Of a stretch of 64,000 nucleotides of DNA, positions 52,201 through 55,200 are shown piece by piece. Numbering within the stretch: position 1 is the stretch's first letter; each line of letters begins with the position of its first letter. The stretch spans positions 134,115,118 to 134,179,117 of the forward strand of contig OX465579.1 of NCBI GenBank assembly GCA_950022655.1, read 5' to 3'. This DNA comes from Alentia gelatinosa. Its lineage: Eukaryota; Annelida; Polychaeta; Phyllodocida; Polynoidae. The notes beneath the pieces were generated by a model. That model was not told where the DNA came from. It worked only from the letters and a program-made list of their open reading frames with translations, and did no database searches. Position numbers and translations under genes: made by a program.

Positions 52201-55200
52201 TAGCAGAAAAAATACCTAGTTAGCTCTATCCAAATAGTCCTTTGTCACTTTGTCACTTACTTACATTATTATACAAACTATAGAACTCCTTGTTGTTACA
52301 ACTGATTATATATTTGTTGTTATGTCTTATTATATAGTCAACAGATTATGTAATACAACGTTGAATGGGTAAAAAGCCTGGAATTCTCACAAAGAGCCTG
52401 GAAAACCTGGAAGAGCCTGGAAAATTTGGTTTTGCATAAATTTTGGTCATTATTAGTTTTCCTTAACTATGGTACCTGACTGTCTATGAAATTTCAGTTA
52501 CCTGGATTAAATAGTTCCAAAATTCCTTTATTTGACCATGTATAGCATATTGTTAATAATATGGCATGGTTTTGATTATTTGTCTTCATACTGAAATGTG
52601 GCAAAAAAAAATTTGAAGATATCTATCCCAAACTACAGTAAAACCCCTCTTCCGGGACACCCCGCTTAACCCTTTAAGGACAGCTGCCTGGGGCCTAGCT
52701 ACTCCCATAAGGACGAGTGCTGGTGGCAGTTTGTCTGGCTAGAGGACGGCCACATAATAGTTAAAACTGATATCCAAGTTTCTAATCATGCAGTATGATA
52801 CATAATCATAAATATTTTATTTCTTTTTAATAGAAATACTAAATATGATGTTATATCTACATATTCTGAAAATTTCATGAATATTGTTCTATTATTTATT
52901 TGTTAAAACATTTTTGTTAATATTGAGACAATGATGCCTAAAGGCATCATGCGTCTTTAGTGCGGTGATGCCTCCAGGCATCATGTGTCTTTAGTGCGGT
53001 GATGCCTCCAGGCATCATGCGTCCTTGAAGGGTTAAGGAGAAACCCTGCTTAAGGGGACACCCCGCTTAAGGGGACACCCCGCTTAAGGGGACACCCCGC
53101 TTAAGGGGACAATTTGCTTGGAACGGAAATTTTCCCCACTATTAAGGGTTTATTTTAACCCCGCTTAAAGGGACACCCCCGCTTAAGGGGACACCCCGCT
53201 TTAGGGGACAGTTTTTCGGTACAGAAATGCTTAAAAACCCCGCTTAAGAGGACAGTTTGGAAGGACATCATATCAAAAACACTGAAATTCCAAGATTATG
53301 GTGCCCGTTTGTACGGGACAGACAGTTGTAGCAACCAGAACAATAGATTGAGCATTCCTGTGCGAGCCCGGGCGGCCAGAGTGTGTTTTTTCACTGTAAT
53401 AACCACATTTCCAGCGGCTCTGGGCGGGCCACAGTCAGTGGGTATTAGTGTGAGTGACTTTCGCACCCGATGAAGGTAGGGGGTTAGAGGTCTGCTTACA
53501 GGTTAGCTGTGGGCGACACAGGGAGGGCTGGGGGCTTTGAAGGTGCAGTATTCAGTGAGCCGTCGCCCTTATAGGGCTGCTGATTTCTCTCAGAAGTTAC
53601 GGGGGGGGGGGGGGGGGGGCATTGACCGGGGGTATAAAAAGGAGTGAATTTCACAAGCAAGGCAAATCCACCTTCAACCTCTATTATCTATTTTTTTAAT
53701 TTTTGTTTGTACATTTATATTCATTTATATTATATAATTTATATTTATTTGCTTATTTATGTGCTATTGATAAACCTTTTAACCTAATAACCATCGTTTC
53801 CTTCATTTATGTAGGTTTTCTCTATTGTTGCTTAAGGGGACACTTGGCCCGGAACGGAGGGTGTTCCCTTAAGCGGGGTTTTACTGTACTGAAATTCCAC
53901 AGGTAGTAAGGAAGATAAAGAAACTAGATTTGGTGATAGATCAGACATGGTTTTAAAAGCAGTGACCAGATGTGCCTGGAAAAAAATATTAGAGCCTGGA
54001 AAAAGCCTATATACTGTAAATGCTCAACGTTTCGCCATATAGCGTAAAAATACCACACAGAGCAGTGTTCTGTATGGCAAAATACGGAACAGCATCCGGT
54101 ACACATTGACTAAAATATCAGTTATTAGGTCAAATTAAATTAATCTTTTATTATCAATTTCGGGTACAGCATGGCCAGGACGTTCTATATAAGTACCTAC
54201 TGGTGTAAGTGACGTATTTCCCAACAACAGGTTTACTAAGGATAATTTAGGGTACACCCGTACTTGCTTTGTGAAAGTAGCTGTGTGACCATACATCGAA
54301 CAGTATGGGGTAACAATTGGAATATCGGTATCAAAATAATCATATAGTACGACCAGACCATGCTGTACAAGCTACAGAGTGAGATGATAATTTACGGTTA
54401 CCGTCGAGTTTTTAGCTTGTACAAGCATGATGGGTCGTTATATTTACTATATACCCAAAATTAATAAAATAATGAACTTAATAAGACCTAAGAACTAATT
54501 TAGTAAACGCGTACGGAAGAGTGTTCCGTATTTTGCCGTATGGAACACTGAAAATTATTTTCTATGTCGAATATAACTTATGAGGAGGTTCAAGTTATGT
54601 CTCTTCAAAAGTCTTCAAATTTTAGCAGATTCACATTGCTGACTTGTTCTTCGTCATTTTATGTATTAATCATTGTTAACAGAGGATATTCTGGATGAAT
54701 ATCTGAACCACGAACCACAACGGCCACAACAACCAACAATAGAAGAAGAGCCGACAGAAGACGTAGTGGAAGAGTATGTGTATTTCTATCTCTTAGATTA
54801 ATTGCTATTGATCTATTCGCAAATGTTGAAAAAGGTACTTTTTATACAGCGAGCCTGACATTTCATTCTTCTTGTTTTAACATGTCTAATGTTAAAAAAA
54901 GGTCTCGTCAATGTCACACATAATGAATAAATCAAGTATAATACAAGCAAGCAAATTAGTCTGTATCAGGTATTCGTTTTGAATACTTAGTATTTAGAGA
55001 ACGGAATGCTATAATATTTTGAAACGGTAAAAAGTAGGCACACTCAAATAGAACAGGGACAAACTGAAACTTCATCGAGAGGTCTTCAAGACAAATGAAT
55101 AAATCTGTCCAACGAGCATCCGCTTCTTCCTTGTAAGTCATATACCTAGATTATGTATAAATGTACAGAACTATAAGGGAATGTTTTTTATCACCAGGGA

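Larger units (their letters stand above)
51181..54682. other. Intron with nested transposons
   Basis: Holds the TIR element 52634-53888 with its nested TTAA MITE, AGCCTGGAA-type repeats (52375-52435, 53975-54010) and the palindrome-rich block 54060-54555. 51190-52370 is AT-rich and unassigned. Confidence 0.7.
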
